The notes beneath the pieces are model-generated. The model had not been told where the DNA came from. It did no database searches and saw nothing but the letters and a program-made list of their open reading frames with translations. A stretch of DNA of 64,000 nt from Basidiobolus meristosporus CBS 931.73 (Eukaryota > Basidiobolomycota > Basidiobolomycetes > Basidiobolales > Basidiobolaceae), in contig MCFE01000009.1 in the NCBI GenBank assembly GCA_002104905.1, forward strand, positions 124,001-188,000, in the 5' to 3' direction. The position numbers were made by a program, and so were the translations under genes. Of this stretch, positions 54,355 through 63,523 are shown piece after piece. Within the stretch, counting starts at the first letter, position 1, and every line of letters starts with the position of its first letter.

Positions 54355-55039
54355 CAGTCTCGAAATGTTCTGTTTCAACAGTGTGTGAACCAGTTCAAAC
54401 GCAAACATGAAATTCTGATCGCCCTCTTGACACTTTTCATGGCCCAATCACACAGCGCTAGATAAAAATAGTAACGTTTGACATGAAATAGATCCAGCGA
54501 TCCACTAACAATGCTCTGCGCCACACCTCGTGCTTTCTCACCACACGCTCCGCTACATGTTGGCCTTCCCTCCTCAACCACAATAAAAGAAGCCGAGCTC
54601 AACGACTACAGGCCATCCATTCTTCAACATGAACTACTTCCTGATCCTTGCGCTTGCCTGTACCGCTGTGCTTCACCTCGACGGTGTCCAGTCCCACTCA
54701 TCAAAGCACACCTCAAAGCACCATTCCAAGCACTGGTCTAAGCATCACACCAAGCACTGGCCCAAGCACCACTCCAAGCACAAGCATCACTCCAAGCATC
54801 ACTCCAAGCACAAGCCCCACTACAACCCATTCACCCCAAAGAACTACCCTGGCATCATCTTCAAGCAGGGAAGCAAGAATGCCTTTTGCTACAATGGCAA
54901 GACCAACTTCATTGTCAAGAGATCGTCCGACTGCCCAGCCGATGCTGGATGCTACAATGTGTACAATGACAAGAGAACGCTCAAGGACCTGTTGGCCAAG
55001 CTACAGAAAGACCCCAGCCTAGCCAAATGCACATAGATC
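54355..55039. repeat. Duplicated block II with His-rich secreted gene
   Basis: Direct repeat of 48831-49515; one mismatch seen near the left end (GTTCTGTTTC versus GTTCAGTTTC), then identical to the stop codon, after which similarity drops abruptly. Confidence 0.9.
54629..55036 (+). CDS. His/Lys-rich secreted protein, core family (copy H2)
   Basis: 135 aa, protein identical to H1 including every stalk unit, with identical 5' flank but a different 3' flank (AATAAA near 55157 instead of the H1 signal). The sharp boundary at the stop suggests recent gene conversion or duplication ending there. Class II Cys pattern. Confidence 0.82.
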   Translation: MNYFLILALACTAVLHLDGVQSHSSKHTSKHHSKHWSKHHTKHWPKHHSKHKHHSKHHSKHKPHYNPFTPKNYPGIIFKQGSKNAFCYNGKTNFIVKRSSDCPADAGCYNVYNDKRTLKDLLAKLQKDPSLAKCT

Positions 55040-56215
55040 CCAATGTAAAATTGACATTTGGACAAGCACTTGTAGTTGCTGCAACTGGCCACAATAGAGT
55101 TACAGAATTCAATCCAGGCTTAGGAAAAATACAAGTTACATAAATACTTCCAGTAATAAATTGTTTGATTTTGGCATACTTACATAGGAGTTGAGCATTG
55201 CTCTCATTTACCATATTTCTCCTTCTATTCAGCACGAGTGCTTTATCTTCAAATATCTGCAACCATCCTTCTTTAAAAAGGGAATCTCAATATGAAATTA
55301 ATGCTAGAGACTCAGTGAAATATCTTAATAACATGAAATGTTGTGGTATAATAATTAAAATTCATGTAATAGTTCACCTGTTTCACTAACAGGTCAACCA
55401 GAAAAAGCAATAATAGTTTCTCGATCAGTGGCGAGCGGTATGGTGGCCAGTGGTAAAGTATCTTCAACTATTTCATCCGAAACCCTGTTTGCGACGTAGG
55501 CATTACGTGGTATTGTCCGATATGATAAATTGTGTTTGACCAAGTATGAATATTACAAAGCGGTTTGGTTCATGTAACTAAAATTCTGGATTAACGACAA
55601 TAATCAATGTATGTTCAGGAGATTATGAATAAATTCGTATCTTCATGGCAACTGAATGTTAGTTGTCCGGAAAAACCTCTTGATCTCAATTGTTTGTAAT
55701 ACCCAACAAGTATGTCAGAGACAATTGCATTGGTAAGTTTGGACATTTTATCGTCGATCAAACTAGGCTTCAGTTACCAAACTAAGTACCTACTGTCACT
55801 GAATTTTCTCAACACAGCCTCACAATATGCAAAATAATGTAGCTCACCGATCCTTCAACTTAAAATTCTGGCTCTGGTATACATGTGTTGGCAAGATATT
55901 TATTCTTGTCGATATGTCAGCTTGGCTATCTTTGTTTTCTTAAATTTCAAGTCAGACTCATTTTACATTGTTATAAAGAACAGTTGGCATATCACCGTGG
56001 GGACTGGCACACAAACAATACTGGATACGGTTATCCATATGATCTCTATGCGTTGTATCTTGAGATTGCCCCAAAATGTAGAAAATGATATCATAATCCC
56101 ATGCTGTGAGCTGACGCTCGCACAAGTACAGTGTGCGTCAGATTGACTGGTTGTTATGAGATATTAACTATTCTATAGCTTGTTTAGCTTGTTTAAGCGC
56201 TCTTCGATGTTCTTT
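55040..56215. other. Turn-around region between plus and minus halves of the array
   Basis: No gene supported in 1.2 kb. Upstream copies are on the plus strand and downstream ones on the minus strand; this is the approximate centre of the inversion. A frame near 55883-56146 has no family motif. Confidence 0.5.
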
Positions 56216-56912
56216 GAATTTGAATTGTAGGATTTGCATGCAAATATGCCAAAATTGTGACATTTATTGATCCGAGAATGCCCACAGGTGTGCAACTCGT
56301 ACTCTTTCATAACCTCTAGCATTACGTATTCTACTGTTCTATTGGATCCTTCTCAGCCACTACAAAGCCTTATCCAAGTATCAGTCTCACACTGAGATCT
56401 ATGTGCATTTGGCTAGGCTGGGGTCTTTCTGTAGCTTGGCCAACAGGTCCTTGAGCGTTCTCTTGTCATTGTACACATTGTAGCATCCAGCATCGGCTGG
56501 GCAGTCGGACGATCTCTTGACAATGAAGTTGGTCTTGCCATTGTAGCAAAAGGCATTCTTGCTTCCCTGCTTGAAGATGATGCCAGGGTAGTTCTTTGGG
56601 GTGAATGGATTGTAGTGGGGCTTGTGCTTGGAGTGATGCTTGGAGTGATGCTTGTGCTTGGAGTGGTGCTTGGGCCAGTGCTTGGTGTGATGCTTAGACC
56701 AGTGCTTGGAATGGTGCTTTGAGGTGTGCTTTGATGAGTGGGACTGGACACCGTCGAGGTGAAGCACAGCGGTACAGGCAAGCGCAAGGATCAGGAAGTA
56801 GTTCATGTTGAAGAATGGATGGCCTGTAGTTGTTGAGCTCGGCTTCTTTTATTGTGGTTGAGGAGGGAAGGCCAACATGTAGCGGAGCGTGTGGTGAGAA
56901 AGCACGAGGCGT
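56216..56912. repeat. Inverted copy III of the His-rich secreted gene
   Basis: Reverse complement of 48999-49695: coding region, about 100 bases of promoter and 180 bases of 3' flank. Upstream of 56912 the match to blocks I and II ends (GGCGTGGCGCAAGG then unrelated). Confidence 0.88.
56399..56806 (-). CDS. His/Lys-rich secreted protein, core family (copy H3)
   Basis: 135 aa, protein identical to H1 and H2. The one coding difference I noticed is silent (Asn codon AAT instead of AAC in YNPFTP). It shares the H1 3' flank but not the H1/H2 distal promoter. Class II Cys pattern, TATA-type box at 56846-56853. Confidence 0.82.
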   Translation of the reverse strand: MNYFLILALACTAVLHLDGVQSHSSKHTSKHHSKHWSKHHTKHWPKHHSKHKHHSKHHSKHKPHYNPFTPKNYPGIIFKQGSKNAFCYNGKTNFIVKRSSDCPADAGCYNVYNDKRTLKDLLAKLQKDPSLAKCT

Positions 56913-57557
56913 GGCGCAAGGCTTTGTTACTGGACCCCTCATCAATTCCTCCTCAAACGTTTCTATTTACCTTTCATCATATGATTGGGTCATAAGTAGG
57001 GCCAAGGGGATGATAGTGTTTGAAAGTTGCCATGTTAGTGAAACAGAACATCTTGAGACAACGGGACATGATATATTGGCCCTCAACTGGCAGGCTTTTT
57101 AACCAACTTGAAAGTTAAACTCATACTGAATTATTATTCACCAATTTTTCTGTAAACACCGGCCTCAACAGGCAATATTCATAAATTTTTTACTTCTACG
57201 TTCACAATTTCAAAAAGCTTGGAAGTAAATATATCGACAACTGCAAAAGTAAGAGTGTACTCGCATAAGAGAGTTAGCAGTAAAGTGCAGTCAAACACAT
57301 CTACCCCAAGTTATTGACAGAGCTTCGACAGTATGCTAATTATTACTATACTATTTTAGCAAGACGTAGTCGTCCTCTTCTGGATAACAATGCCGATGTA
57401 ATACAATTGTCTATACGCGCAACACACTACCCGGTAATAATGGAGTTAAATTACTCCATTTTCTTTATACCAGTAGTAAAATCCAGGATTTATTTGAAAT
57501 GTTTACTCCTCAATTATTCTTGGTCATAACTACATGTGCACTAAATTCAGGTTCAAA
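56913..57557. other. Spacer
   Basis: No gene supported between H3 and the minus arm carrying CsbD-like gene 7. Confidence 0.4.
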
Positions 57558-58743
57558 TATTTATATCACTATTTAACATGGTATATTGGCATTTACATTA
57601 TTGCTATCTTTCAATTAGAGTACTCGATTAGGGTTGTTGTAGTGGTGAGAAGCATTGTACTGGGCATCCCCATGTACTCGTTGAGATGCACCATTCAGCT
57701 CCATGGATGGGTTGCCAGTGGCGTACCCAACATTCTCCTTGATCGCTCCAGATGCTGCATCCGCTGATCCTGCAACTCGTCCCGGTTGTTGTTTGGCTGC
57801 ATGTTCCTGGAAGTGGCCCTCATTGCGCTGTCCTGCTCCTCTGGCCTCGAGGGATGGGTTGTTGAAGGCACTTCCTACATTCTCCTTCATGGCTCCCATT
57901 GCTTGATCCTTCTTTCCAGACATGGTGGATGCATTTCCATTCCCATTTGTACCATTGTTGTAAGCATGACCATGGGTGGATCCAACTCCGGTTGCTGGTC
58001 CCCCAACTGCCGTAGTAGCTGGATTGTGGTGAGCAGTATGATGGCCAGCGGCAGCAGTGTGGCCAGGACCAGAAGTATACGTGGTTCCAGAGATATCACT
58101 GTTCACTGGATGTGAATGGACTCCGGTGGAGGTGGCAGCACTATGGTGGTGAGTACCAGTCAAGCCAGCTCCAGTGGTGTCAGTGGGATCGTTCACTCTT
58201 CCAGCGTTGTGTTCGACATTCCCGTGGTGACGCTCAGCTTGGCCTTGAGCAGCCATGTGTGGGTTGTGAGTGGCCTCGCCAACATTCTGTTTGGCCGCTC
58301 CTTTGGCTGAGTGAGCATTACCGTAGTTCTTTTGATCAGCTGCGACCTTTTGCTGTTCGGCCTCCAGCTGCTTCTGCTCACCTTTGGCAACCATACTCTC
58401 ACTGTTGAACACTTTTCCGATTCCTTCCTGGATGTTACCAGCGGCATTCTTAGCGGCAGCAGAGATCTTTGACATGGTGATTTGTTTGGCTGATGGTAGT
58501 GGTTGTATTTCGGTTTTCTGATTGTTGTAAACAACGCCATGATGCTTATATACTTTTCCACATTACTACTGTTTGCATCGGAAATCACCAAACTAGATTT
58601 GGTCAACGGTCAGACAATATCACAACAAGCTTCCAACGTCACACCTTCCATTTGAGGGAATTTTATTAATCTGGCTCAATTTCAACGTCATCAGCACCCT
58701 TACTTTTGTGACGTAGATATTACTTGTATTCACTAAATTCAAT
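57558..58743. repeat. Inverted repeat, minus arm (carries CsbD-like gene 7)
   Basis: Reverse complement of 50415-51600, including the TGACGT cluster (58636-58714) and TATA box (58545-58552). Confidence 0.88.
57615..58475 (-). CDS. CsbD-like repeat protein 7
   Basis: 286 aa, same length and layout as copy 5, with about ten substitutions (e.g. GAGLTGTHHH, SADAASGAIKENVG). N-terminal type KVAADQKNYG/VEHNAGR. Promoter identical in arrangement to that of copy 5. Plus-strand frames opposite it are shadows of its skewed codon use. Confidence 0.82.
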   Translation of the reverse strand: MSKISAAAKNAAGNIQEGIGKVFNSESMVAKGEQKQLEAEQQKVAADQKNYGNAHSAKGAAKQNVGEATHNPHMAAQGQAERHHGNVEHNAGRVNDPTDTTGAGLTGTHHHSAATSTGVHSHPVNSDISGTTYTSGPGHTAAAGHHTAHHNPATTAVGGPATGVGSTHGHAYNNGTNGNGNASTMSGKKDQAMGAMKENVGSAFNNPSLEARGAGQRNEGHFQEHAAKQQPGRVAGSADAASGAIKENVGYATGNPSMELNGASQRVHGDAQYNASHHYNNPNRVL

Positions 58744-59386
58744 GAACAATTTGGATGGTTAACTTTACTTCTCAATTTAATGACGTCGGCAGAACAAGGT
58801 CAAATAATGGCATTCAGCTTGTCAGTCTATATTCAGCATAGCGGCTTGGGTCAGTGCTCCACCAACCCTGCCACTTTAAAATCGATTCTACGGCAGCTTT
58901 GACAAATATGCAGATGTTCAAAGTGACCAAATTGCAATTACCGGTCTAAAGTTCGCACGCTATTTGGAATTATAGTCATCAGATGAGTATTCAATTTCAC
59001 TATCTAGTTTGCGGTATTTCATTGACAAACCAAGTTGCAGCTGCCAAGCTTAATAACGTGCTATCGCTGAATGCCTTCAACATCTCCCTACACCAACGCA
59101 GCCAAACTATATTCCACTCAAAAATAATTAAGATATTTGTTTTCCCTCGGCCGAAACAACTAATACCTTCATAGCTTCCCTACGAAAAAAATTAGTATTT
59201 TCATCCCCATATCGAACTGATACTTCTATAACCACCTATGCGATAGTACCATTTATTACTAAAAAATTTCTTACTATAAGCGCCTTGTGCTTATCAAAAA
59301 CCTCAAGCACACTGAATTCTGGAACTCTATCAGATCTAGTAGCAATCTCTACGAGAACTTCTAATATCAGCTCGCGCAGGAATCTA
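58744..59386. other. Spacer
   Basis: No gene supported. Confidence 0.4.
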
Positions 59387-60037
59387 TTAGCATTTGGCTA
59401 GGCTGGGGTTCCTCTGTAACTTAGCTAGCAGATGCTTGAGATCTTTCCTGTCCCTGCTCACGACGTAACATCCAACATCTGCTACACATTCGGATGATCT
59501 CTCGACAATGAAGTTGATCATGCGATTGTAGCAAAAAGCATATTTTCCATCTCGTTCGAAGATGATGCCAGGGTAGTTCTTGGGGGTGAACGGGTCGTAG
59601 TACCTTTCATGCTTGGGCCAGTGCTTTGTGTGGTGTTTTGGCCAGTGCTTTGTGTGGTGTTTGGGCCAGTGCTTACTGTTATTGTTATTGTTGTTCCAGT
59701 TCTTGTTGTTGTTATTGTTGTTGTTCCAGTTCTTGTTGCTGTTGTTGTTCCAGCTCTTGTTGTTGTTATTGTTGCTCCAGTTCTTGTTGTTGTTATTGTT
59801 GCTCCAGTTCTTGTTGTTGTTATTGTTGTTCCAGTTCTTGTTGTTGTTATTGTTGTTCCAGTTCTTGTTGTTGTTGTTGTTGTTGTTGTTGTTCCAGTTC
59901 TTGTTCTCATACTTGTAGTGATATTCCGAATAGTGATTTGAGTTTTGCCTTGATGTTTGCTTTGATGAATGAGATTGTACACCATCTAGGTGGATTACAG
60001 CAGTACAGGCAAGTACAAGAGCCAGGAGATAGTTCAT
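59387..60037 (-). CDS. Asn/Trp/Lys-rich secreted protein, core family (copy N)
   Basis: 216 aa. Signal peptide about residues 1-21 (MNYLLALVLACTAVIHLDGV), clearly related to H1. Then SHSSKQTSRQNSNHYSEYHY and a stalk of about 85 residues made of NKNWNNNN-type units (each a Lys-Asn/Ser-Trp followed by Asn runs), changing to three KHWPKHHT-like units, i.e. a hybrid with the His-rich stalk. The core is DPFTPKNYPGIIF with class II Cys (+15, +21, +47), CVADVGCY and KHLLAKLQRNPSLAKC. Stalk length is likely unstable because it rests on AAC/GTT triplet runs. ATAAAAGG at 60076-60083. Function unknown. Confidence 0.82.
   Translation of the reverse strand: MNYLLALVLACTAVIHLDGVQSHSSKQTSRQNSNHYSEYHYKYENKNWNNNNNNNNNKNWNNNNNNKNWNNNNNNKNWSNNNNNKNWSNNNNNKSWNNNSNKNWNNNNNNNKNWNNNNNNSKHWPKHHTKHWPKHHTKHWPKHERYYDPFTPKNYPGIIFERDGKYAFCYNRMINFIVERSSECVADVGCYVVSRDRKDLKHLLAKLQRNPSLAKC
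59665..59905. repeat. GTT/AAC-rich coding minisatellite
   Basis: Repeated TTCTTGTTGTTGTTATTG-like units separated by GTTCCAG, encoding the Asn/Trp stalk on the minus strand. About ten units of 24-36 bases with variable GTT number. Confidence 0.85.
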
Positions 60038-60075
60038 ATTGAAGAATGCGTGGACTATAGTTGTTGAATTCGGCT

Positions 60076-60083
60076 CCTTTTAT
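60076..60083 (-). promoter_or_regulatory. TATA-type box ATAAAAGG of copy N
   Basis: Minus-strand octamer 39 bases before the ATG at 60037. Confidence 0.5.
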
Positions 60084-60763
60084 GCGGTAGAGGATGGGAG
60101 ACTAGGGCGAAATAAGGCATTCTGGTGCAAGAAATTATGAGACGTGGCGCAGAGCTTTTTCAGTGAGTCACTTGGCCTATTTCTTCTCAAACACTACTAT
60201 TTTTGCAAAGCTTCATTTAATTGGGTCATGGATAGCATCAAGAGTACGGATGACCTTTTATAGCTGTGCTTGAAACAGAACAATCTGAGACAGAGGGCCT
60301 CCGAGCATTAGAGACCAGCTGCCTGACTTGTAGCTCAACTTTATTGTATAATTGGCGCATTCTTTACTATATTTTTGAATATATTCCAGGATATTTTGTT
60401 GACATTATGCACATCTACATACATGCGATTAAGCTCTTTGTATAGGTGTACTGAATGAAGCATAGTTCGATAGTCAAGTTATTGAGATACCAACATGTAT
60501 GTATAATCAATGTTGAAATCCACTTTATCTCATTGATGTTGATGAGTAGCTATGAACCAAGCCAACAGGTCATAAGTCAAAGCTAAACAATAGTGAGCTA
60601 AATTTGACTATACTATCACAACAGCCCATTGATAGCTATTGATAGCAAGCAAAAGCACATAACTGCCCCTTGTAATCGTACATCAAGCAGAAATTGAGGT
60701 ATTTATTGTACAAGATAACATGATTTCAATACTCTTGAATTTTACATTACAATTATAACTCAA
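60084..60763. other. Spacer
   Basis: No gene supported; about 60110-60300 retains weak likeness to the sequence upstream of H3 (GACGTGGCGCAGAGC). Confidence 0.4.
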
Positions 60764-61627
60764 TTACAGTACTCGGTTCGGGTTGTTGTAGTTATTATGA
60801 GCGATATCATACTGGTCATCACCATGTGCGCGCTGCAATGCTCCATTCAGTTCCATGGATGGGTTGCCAGTGGCGTACCCAACATTCTCCTTGACCGCTC
60901 CAGATGCTGCATTCGCTGATCCTGCAACTCGTCCCGGTTGTTGTTTGGCTGCGTGTTCCTGGAAGTGGCCCTCATTGCGCTGTCCTGCTCCTCTGGCCTC
61001 GAGGGATGGGTTGTTGAGAACGCTTCCTACATTCTCCTTCATGGCTCCCATTGCTTGGTCCTTCTTTCCAGACATGGTGGATGCATTTCCATTCCCATTT
61101 GTACCATTGTTGTAAGCAAGACCATGGGTGGATCCAACTCCGGTTGCTGGTCCCCCAACTGCCGTAGTAGCTGGATTGTGGTGAGCAGTATGATGGCCAG
61201 CGGCAGCGGTGTGGCCAGGACCAGAAGTATACGTGGTTCCAGAAATATCACTGTTCACTGGATGTGAATGGACTCCGGTGGAGGTGGCAGCACTATGGTG
61301 GTGAGTACCAGTCAAGCCAGTTCCAGTGGTGTCAGTGGGATCGTTCACTCTTCCAGCGTTGTGTTCGACATTCCCGTGGTGACGCTCAGCTTGGCCTTGA
61401 GCAGCCATGTGTGGGTTGTGAGTGGCCTCGCCAACATTCTGTTTGGCCGCTCCTTTGGCTGAGTGAGCATTACCGTAGTTCTTTTGATCAGCTGCGACCT
61501 TTTGCTGTTCGGCCTCCAGCTGCTTCTGCTCACCTTTGGCAACCATACTCTCACTGTTGAACACTTTTCCGATTCCTTCCTGGATGTTACCGGCAACGTT
61601 TTTAGCAGTAGCAGAAATCTTCGACAT
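60764..61627 (-). CDS. CsbD-like repeat protein 8
   Basis: 287 aa. N-terminus MSKISATAKNVAGNIQEGIG, a variant shared only with copy 9; otherwise like copies 5 and 7 (KVAADQKNYG, VEHNAGR). Tail ALQRAHGDDQYDIAHNNYNN is its own. TATAAAAG at 61694-61701; the 5' leader (ATTATTAAGTTATTTGGGG on the plus strand) resembles that of copy 9. TGACGT at 62034-62039. Confidence 0.82.
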   Translation of the reverse strand: MSKISATAKNVAGNIQEGIGKVFNSESMVAKGEQKQLEAEQQKVAADQKNYGNAHSAKGAAKQNVGEATHNPHMAAQGQAERHHGNVEHNAGRVNDPTDTTGTGLTGTHHHSAATSTGVHSHPVNSDISGTTYTSGPGHTAAAGHHTAHHNPATTAVGGPATGVGSTHGLAYNNGTNGNGNASTMSGKKDQAMGAMKENVGSVLNNPSLEARGAGQRNEGHFQEHAAKQQPGRVAGSANAASGAVKENVGYATGNPSMELNGALQRAHGDDQYDIAHNNYNNPNRVL

Positions 61628-62440
61628 TATTAAGTTATTTGGGGATGGTAAGGGTAGATTGTTTTCTTGTCAGGTCGTGTATTGCCCCGGTTTCTTTTAT
61701 AGTTCTTTTCTTCTACCTTCCCCATCAATAGTATAGTTGTATATCAATAATGAAGTTAATTTGGTGTATGCATTCATTGATTGCGATAACAGAAATAAAT
61801 TTCGAGTCATGGTTGAACCACTTTTATTACATCACTGTTATGCAGGTGAGATTAATTTTGGTAAAATCGACATCAGTGGTGGTATTACCATTTACAAATT
61901 CAACTTGGAATCCCTTATCAAACCTTAATTTTATAAAATGCAGAATGCCTGGTACTGCTATTTGGAGTTCGGTATTCCATCATTGTTTTTGAAATTAGCC
62001 TTAATTGTCAATTATTGTGTAAAAACTAGGTTGTGACGTGAGCCTAAAAGGAGTGATGGGATGTGCTTATTTAGAACGGATATCAAGACTGGTGTTACAA
62101 TAGACTTGCAAAGATGGAAACAGTCGCTGACTATACTTCACCAGTATAGTGGAAATATCTTCGGTGCCATATTAGAGCCTCGTTTAAATCCTTTTTTCAA
62201 TCAAGTACAACATCGTTGATAACTATATTGAATTCTTTTAAAATTTCAAATACTGATAATTTTGTGTCATTTTTAGCAATAAATTGATTTATGACTAATG
62301 CTAATACAATGTACCATATATCAAACAACAATACGAAGCAATTTTCTTATTGGATTGTTCTGATTGCCATGCGACGAGAATAGTCTTTTTAATGCTAAAG
62401 CTTTTTTGCTTACAAATTAATTAAAGAGATACAGGATATA
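61628..62440. promoter_or_regulatory. Upstream region of CsbD-like gene 8
   Basis: No gene. Contains the TATA box at 61694-61701 and TGACGT at 62034-62039. Confidence 0.45.
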
Positions 62441-63523
62441 TTACAATACTTTGTTGGTATTAGTGTTATAGTTGATGGTACGAGTCGCGCCGTTGTACTG
62501 TTCATCACCATATGCTCTCTGAGATGCACCATTCAACTCCATGGATGGGTTGCCAGCGGCGTACCCAACATTCTCCTTGACCGCTCCAGATGCCGCATTC
62601 GCTGATCCTGCAACTCGTCCTGGTTGTTGTTTGGCTGCGTGTTCCTGGAAGTGGCCCTCATTGCGCTGTCCTGCTCCTCTGGCCTCGAGGGATGGGTTGT
62701 TGAGAGCGCTTCCTACATTCTCCTTCATGGCTCCCATTGCTTGATCCTTCTTTCCAGACATGGTGGATGCATTCCCATTCCCATTTGTACCATTGTTGTA
62801 AGCATGATCATGAATGGAATTGAGCCCGTCTGCTGGTCCTCCGGTTGTAGCGGTAGGTGTATTATGGTGAGTAGTGTAATGAACAGGACCACTAGTATAC
62901 CCAGAGCCAGTTGCAGAAGTATCTCCAGCAATGTGACTATTCACAGGGTGTGAATGTGTGGGCCCGGTGGCTGTGTAAATGCCATGATGATGGTAGCCAG
63001 CTGCTGGAGCTCCTACTCCAGTTGCATCAGATCTACCGGTAGACGTGTCAAGGCTAGCTCCGGTAGCTACATTACTACCAACTGGTTGAACAATACCGGC
63101 ATTGTAATGTGGCCCAGTAAGATCAGTGGCTCCAGTAGTAAGATCACCACTCACTGAGTGAGGGTGTGTACCGACTGCTGTAGTATTTCCCGGGCGATGA
63201 GTGCCAGCCAACCCAGCTCCAGTGGTGTCAGTGGGATCATTTACTCTTCCAGCGTTGTGTTCGACATTCCCGTGGTGACGCTCAGCTTGGCCTTGAGCAG
63301 CCATGTGTGGGTTGTGAGTGGCCTCGCCAACATTCTGTTTGGCCGCTCCTTTGGCTGAGTGAGCATTACCGTAGTTCTTTTGATCAGCTGCGACCTTTTG
63401 CTGTTCGGCCTCCAGCTGCTTCTGCTCACCTTTGGCAACCATACTCTCACTGTTGAACACTTTTCCGATTCCTTCCTGGATGTTACCGGCAACGTTTTTA
63501 GCAGTAGCAGAAATCTTTGACAT
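62441..63523 (-). CDS. CsbD-like repeat protein 9, mosaic long form
   Basis: 360 aa. The N-terminal part is of the copy 8 type (SATAKNVAG, KVAADQKNYG, VEHNAGRVNDPTDTTG), while the linker (SVSGDLTTGATDLTGPHYNA, SNVATGASL) and tail (AYGDEQYNGATRTINYNTNT) match copy 3. This is therefore a recombinant of two subtypes. Four CsbD-like modules. TATAAAAT at 63589-63596 and ACGTCA at 63880-63885. Confidence 0.82.
   Translation of the reverse strand: MSKISATAKNVAGNIQEGIGKVFNSESMVAKGEQKQLEAEQQKVAADQKNYGNAHSAKGAAKQNVGEATHNPHMAAQGQAERHHGNVEHNAGRVNDPTDTTGAGLAGTHRPGNTTAVGTHPHSVSGDLTTGATDLTGPHYNAGIVQPVGSNVATGASLDTSTGRSDATGVGAPAAGYHHHGIYTATGPTHSHPVNSHIAGDTSATGSGYTSGPVHYTTHHNTPTATTGGPADGLNSIHDHAYNNGTNGNGNASTMSGKKDQAMGAMKENVGSALNNPSLEARGAGQRNEGHFQEHAAKQQPGRVAGSANAASGAVKENVGYAAGNPSMELNGASQRAYGDEQYNGATRTINYNTNTNKVL

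Noticed and set aside
55883..56146. 87-codon frame in the turn-around region
   Set aside because: No motif, no signal peptide, no duplicate; equally long frames are expected by chance in AT-rich DNA.
59665..59905. Regular repeat spacing that might suggest a CRISPR-like array
   Set aside because: Units are coding triplet repeats without unique spacers, in a eukaryotic genome.
59609..60042. Cys/Ser-rich, Val-rich and Leu-rich frames opposite the Asn-rich secreted gene
   Set aside because: All arise from reading the GTT/AAC triplet repeats in other frames.
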